Shown here: in pieces, positions 60,824-64,000 of the stretch | How positions within the stretch are numbered: position 1 is the first letter of the stretch | How the letters are laid out: every line of letters starts with the position of its first letter | NCBI RefSeq assembly: GCF_041537905.1 | Contig: NZ_JBGRUO010000011.1 | Coordinates: forward strand, 83,434-147,433 | DNA length: 64,000 bases | Source of the DNA: Ruegeria_C sp041537905 | GTDB lineage: Bacteria > Pseudomonadota > Alphaproteobacteria > Rhodobacterales > Rhodobacteraceae | Direction: 5' to 3' | Translations under genes and position numbers: made by a program | The notes under the pieces: generated by a model | What the model was told of the DNA's origin: nothing | Seen by the model: only the letters and a program-made list of their open reading frames with translations | Databases searched by the model: none

Positions 60824-62995
60824 ATGAAACCCGCCTTTGCGCTGTCTTTGTCCTTCGAGGGCATCTCTCTTCTGCACCGGGCCACCGGTGGCTGGCGCGT
60901 GGTCGGCGAGGTTGCGCTGGACGTCCCCGATCTGGGGGCGCAGCTTGCCGACCTGCGCGAAAAGGCGCTGCGGCTTGAGCCTGACGTCAAGTGCAAGCTT
61001 ATTCTGCCGGACGATCAGATCAAGTATCTCAGCGTCGAGACCCACGGGTTCGAGGGCGAAGCGCTGCTTCATATCATCGAGGGCGCGGTGGACAGCGCGA
61101 CCCCTTATGACATTGACGATCTGGTCTATGACATCGCGCCCGAGGGCGAGATCACCCATGTCGCCGCCGTCGCTCAGGAGACGCTTGGCGAGGCCGAGAG
61201 CTTTGCCGCCGAACACGGATTCGTGCCGGTCAGCTTCGTGGCCAGCCCCAGTAGTGACGATTTCCCCGGAGAGCCCTTTTTCGGCCTCTCGCAAACCGCC
61301 CAGCACTGGACCGGCAGCGAGGCCGTCGAACCCGATGCAAGCGTGGTGGTCGATATCGGCCCCGAGACACTGCCCGAGCTGCAACCCGTCCCCGACGAGG
61401 CAGACGCGGACCCCCTGCCCGAGACACCCGCCCCGGATAGCCCCCCGCCTCCGCAGGGGGAGGTGGAGGTGGAAGTGGTGCCAGTCTCGCCCGAACCGGC
61501 GGAGCCTCCTGCAACAAAGGAGGCCGACCCCGCCCCAACCGAGATGCCAGAGCCCAAGGCCGAACCCGATAGCGTTCCGCAAAAGCGACGGCGCACGGGG
61601 CTGGTCCTGACGCTGATCCTGCTTGCGGCTCTTCTTCTGGTCGGCATCTGGGCGTCTGTGTTTCTGGACACGCCGGTCAGCAGGTTGTTCCGCGCTGCGC
61701 CGGACCCCGTTGTGGTGACCGATGTAAACCCGGTCGATCCCGACAGCCCAAGCGAAACCGAAGAGGCGATCGCCGATCTGATCGACACCCTGCCCGCGCC
61801 GGATGACGCCCCCGTCCTGAGCGACACCGACGCCGCCGTTCTAGATGCGCTGGCCGACGAAGACCAGCCGCCTGCCAGCGATCCCGAAGCCCCCAGCGCC
61901 ACCGAGACCCCCAGCGAGACCGAAGAGGCCATCGCCGATCTGGTCGATACCCTGCCCGCGCCCGTCGAAATCCCGGACCAGGCGGATACAGAGAACGCGC
62001 AGGATGTGCTGGCCGATGATCCAACTCTGGACAGCGAACCCCTGCCCGAGCCGGAATTGCTGGACCCCGAAACGCTTTATGCCGAAACCGGTCTCTGGTC
62101 CGTGTCACCTGGCGCGTTGGAAATACCCGCACCGGTGACGCTCGACGATCTCTATGTCGCCTCCATCGACCGGACCGATCTGTCACAGGACCCCGTGGCA
62201 CTGCCACCAGCCGCGCAAATCGACACCGATCTGAGGGTTGTCGTGCAAACCGCCCCCGCGATCGCAGAGGCCGGGTTTGATCTGGACGATCGTGGTCTGG
62301 TCGAACCAACGCCCGAGGGTGCCCGCAGCCCCGATGGCATCATGGTCTATCTGGGCAAGCCCCCAACGCTGCCGCCGGAAACCCCGCTGCGCTTCGAAAA
62401 CGAGCCCGAGGTTGATGAAACGCGCGAGGTTCTGGCCCAGAAACGTCCGCGCCCGCGTCCGGAAAACCTGCAGGAATTGAACGAGCGCGCCCGGCTGGGC
62501 GGCCGGTCGCTGGCGGAATTGTCCGGCATCCGCCCCAAAGAACGCCCGGCCGTGCCACAGATTCAGGAACAGGTCGAGGAGATCGTCGCGACGGTCGCAC
62601 TGGTCGATCCGATCCCGCGCCCCCGCGTGCGCCCGCAGGCCCTTGCAGCGCGCGCGCAGCAAAGCGGCAATCTCGGCTCGCTGGCCAATCTCGACCAGCA
62701 AACCCAGATCAGGACGGTCGCGCCCCGCGTGGTGACACCGAGCCGCCCCTCGCCCACCTCGGTGGCGCGTCAGGCCACGGTCAAGAACGCCATCAGCCTG
62801 CGCAAGGTCAGCCTGATCGGAGTTTTTGGCACCCCCTCGAACCGCCGCGCTCTGGTTCGGATGCCGAACGGGCGCTACAAGAAGGTCAAAGTGGGCGACC
62901 GCATAGATGGTGGCCGCGTCGTGGCCATCAGCGACAACGAGCTGCGCTATCAGAAAAGCGGGCGCAATCGGACATTGACGATGCCCAAGGGATGA
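60824..62995 (+). CDS. Large membrane protein with PilM/GspL-like head and PilP/GspC-like tail
   Basis: The 723-residue protein has an N-terminal ATPase/actin-like segment (FALSLSFEGISLLHRATGGWRVVGEVALD, about residues 1-120) that resembles PilM/GspL. A long acidic Pro-rich region follows, then a single membrane helix (about 258-278), a second disordered region, and a C-terminal domain of about 60 residues (KVSLIGVFGTPSNRRALVRMPNGRYKKVKVGDRIDGG) that resembles the PilP/GspC pilotin-contact domain. Within the second linker a 54-residue unit occurs twice (SETEEAIADLIDTLPAP and SETEEAIADLVDTLPAP). Relatives in Rhodobacteraceae are usually called hypothetical. No pilus genes are adjacent. Confidence 0.75.
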   Translation: MKPAFALSLSFEGISLLHRATGGWRVVGEVALDVPDLGAQLADLREKALRLEPDVKCKLILPDDQIKYLSVETHGFEGEALLHIIEGAVDSATPYDIDDLVYDIAPEGEITHVAAVAQETLGEAESFAAEHGFVPVSFVASPSSDDFPGEPFFGLSQTAQHWTGSEAVEPDASVVVDIGPETLPELQPVPDEADADPLPETPAPDSPPPPQGEVEVEVVPVSPEPAEPPATKEADPAPTEMPEPKAEPDSVPQKRRRTGLVLTLILLAALLLVGIWASVFLDTPVSRLFRAAPDPVVVTDVNPVDPDSPSETEEAIADLIDTLPAPDDAPVLSDTDAAVLDALADEDQPPASDPEAPSATETPSETEEAIADLVDTLPAPVEIPDQADTENAQDVLADDPTLDSEPLPEPELLDPETLYAETGLWSVSPGALEIPAPVTLDDLYVASIDRTDLSQDPVALPPAAQIDTDLRVVVQTAPAIAEAGFDLDDRGLVEPTPEGARSPDGIMVYLGKPPTLPPETPLRFENEPEVDETREVLAQKRPRPRPENLQELNERARLGGRSLAELSGIRPKERPAVPQIQEQVEEIVATVALVDPIPRPRVRPQALAARAQQSGNLGSLANLDQQTQIRTVAPRVVTPSRPSPTSVARQATVKNAISLRKVSLIGVFGTPSNRRALVRMPNGRYKKVKVGDRIDGGRVVAISDNELRYQKSGRNRTLTMPKG
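61751..61962 (+). repeat. Internal duplication in the PilM/PilP-like gene
   Basis: A 50-base segment encoding SETEEAIADL(I/V)DTLPAP occurs at 61751-61800 and again, with a few changes, at 61913-61962. The period is 162 bases (54 codons), so the reading frame is kept. It lengthens the disordered periplasmic linker. Confidence 0.7.
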
Positions 62996-63248
62996 TCCCA
63001 TCCGTGGCGTCTGACGCTATACCTCGAACCCGGAGGCACAAGCGTCTCATTCGCGCCTGGGATATGCGTCGTTTGGCAAATTTCACAATAGCTATCGAGA
63101 GCATCCCGAAAGGCACCGCGGCAGGTTTTGAAGAAACGACTTCAGCACCCCTTTGATGAGCATGCGACAAAAAGCGAGCGTGGGTATGCGGACTTTGTCG
63201 TCGCTCGTCGCAAAAGTTTCAATGACTGCTTTGGACAACCTGGCGGAA
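62996..63248. other. Short intergenic stretch without recognised gene
   Basis: About 250 bases between the PilM/PilP-like gene and the convergent oxidase-like gene. Short frames cross it but have no start sites or domains. GC content begins to fall here, which may mark the edge of an acquired segment. Confidence 0.4.
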
Positions 63249-63791
63249 TCAGAAACGCCACGTTGCGATGGCCGACCATATGAGCAGGCCTACGAGGCCA
63301 AGCACCGACGCTGACGCAATAATGCCTGACCAAGAGGAAACAAGAACGTAGGTCTCAAAGAATTCTGGATAGTCAATATATCTGCGTGGCGCTGGCAATA
63401 TGAAAGCGAGCACGCTTTGGAATGAGTTTCCGACAATGAGCGCGATGTGAAGGAACCAAAAAAAGACCTTGGTCAATTTTGGGTGTCTCATAGCGCCAAA
63501 GCGCGTTTGTACCCAAGTAATCGCTCCTAACAATGCCATTGCGATGCCGAGGCTCATCGCAAAATGGCTGTGGCTCACGACGTAGTACGTGCCGTAATGA
63601 GCAGGCTCTGATTCTTGAATTTGGCTTAGAACAACCTGCACGGTTGCGAAGCCCACGACGCCGAAAATCGCATAGACAATAGCTGCTGTGAAAAACAATG
63701 CAGCAGGCATCCAACCACGAATGTGAACCAACAATGGAACCAGAATTAAACTGGCCAGAAATATGAAAGAGTACACTACGCTTTCGCCCAC
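63249..63791 (-). CDS. Stand-alone protein resembling the C-terminal part of haem-copper oxidase subunit I
   Basis: The 180-residue membrane protein has about five helices. HYGTYYVVSHSHFAMSLG (about 65-82) matches the helix X region HDTYYVVAHFHYVLSLG of cytochrome c oxidase subunit I, with both haem-ligand histidines (74 and 76) and the preceding His (65) kept. RRYIDYPEFFETYVLVSS matches the MPRRIPDYPDAFAGWN region near the end of CtaD. The N-terminal helices with the other haem and copper ligands are absent, so it cannot be a full oxidase. Translation seems to begin with GTG at 63791. Base composition is lower in GC than the rest of the window. Confidence 0.6.
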   Translation of the reverse strand: MGESVVYSFIFLASLILVPLLVHIRGWMPAALFFTAAIVYAIFGVVGFATVQVVLSQIQESEPAHYGTYYVVSHSHFAMSLGIAMALLGAITWVQTRFGAMRHPKLTKVFFWFLHIALIVGNSFQSVLAFILPAPRRYIDYPEFFETYVLVSSWSGIIASASVLGLVGLLIWSAIATWRF

Positions 63792-64000
63792 TCAAATTGA
63801 CACACCTGGTGTCGGTGAAGCCGACATTGGTCCATGTCGCAGCAATTGGCAATCTGGGCTCAGGCACTAAATCGCTCCGCGATATGGGCTCTGTTTGGCG
63901 TGAGTTGTGCTTACGCGGGATATGTTTCGCGGTTTGTTGAGTTGGGAGTTTCCTGTTGATCGAGGTGATTTTGCCTCGATTGACAGAGGGTTTTCCCATG
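63792..64000. other. Window end, upstream region of the oxidase-like gene
   Basis: This 209-base stretch holds the palindrome ACACCTGGTGT (63802-63812; arms ACACC/GGTGT) 11 bases before the GTG start of the oxidase-like gene, possibly an operator. No gene is evident up to the window edge. Confidence 0.4.

Overview
The window looks like about 64 kb of chromosome from a marine alphaproteobacterium of the Rhodobacteraceae (Roseobacter group). The support is high GC coding sequence with strong GC3, a polyol operon of the smoEFGK-smoS-mtlK type described in Rhodobacter, a reductive pyrimidine pathway of the PreTA/HydA/carbamoylase type, and many small ABC and TRAP solute-uptake genes. I see no rRNA, tRNA, CRISPR array, intact insertion sequence, replication origin or prophage. 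Species assignment is inference.

Left part (1-18.6 kb): a fatty acid desaturase, then an envelope-biogenesis block read leftwards (YfgM-like protein, BamB-like lipoprotein, Der GTPase). This is followed by a divergent RND efflux pair, a secreted Ntn-type linear amide hydrolase, two small exported proteins, a LysM protein with an Atm1-type ABC exporter, a LOG-family phosphoribohydrolase and an MFS transporter. Polyol block (18.6-26.1 kb): mannitol dehydrogenase, sorbitol dehydrogenase, a complete sugar-alcohol ABC importer and a LacI regulator, with a perfect palindrome between the regulator gene and smoE and a hairpin between smoE and smoF.

Middle (26.3-38.8 kb): haloalkane dehalogenase with a divergent TetR regulator and an exonuclease, a solitary TRAP binding protein, then an acetate block. 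That block holds acetyl-CoA synthetase overlapping adenylate kinase, a two-subunit sodium/acetate-type symporter with an EF-hand-like loop, a cNMP-CBS-nucleotidyltransferase protein, a small membrane protein and a membrane-tethered PAS-like/DnaQ exonuclease. The last three look like a signalling module for the symporter. At 38.9-41.0 kb lies an unusual pair: a protein with a LysM-like head and a glycine-rich membrane-active centre (a candidate exported effector) and a methyltransferase. Mrp/ApbC and DUF6494 follow, then a lower-GC islet with an Imm26-like orphan immunity gene.

Right part (43.4-57.2 kb): reductive pyrimidine catabolism in two leftward operons. One carries N-carbamoyl-beta-alanine amidohydrolase, dihydropyrimidinase and an ABC importer, with an exact RutR box and a divergent rutR. 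The other carries preT, a methyltransferase and preA, and has a 26-bp palindrome with a RutR-like core upstream. Together they would take uracil or thymine to beta-amino acid, ammonia and CO2. The end of the window has a GT-A-like protein, MetY, a SIMPL-domain protein, a large PilM/PilP-like fusion protein, and a stand-alone protein resembling the C-terminal third of cytochrome oxidase subunit I.
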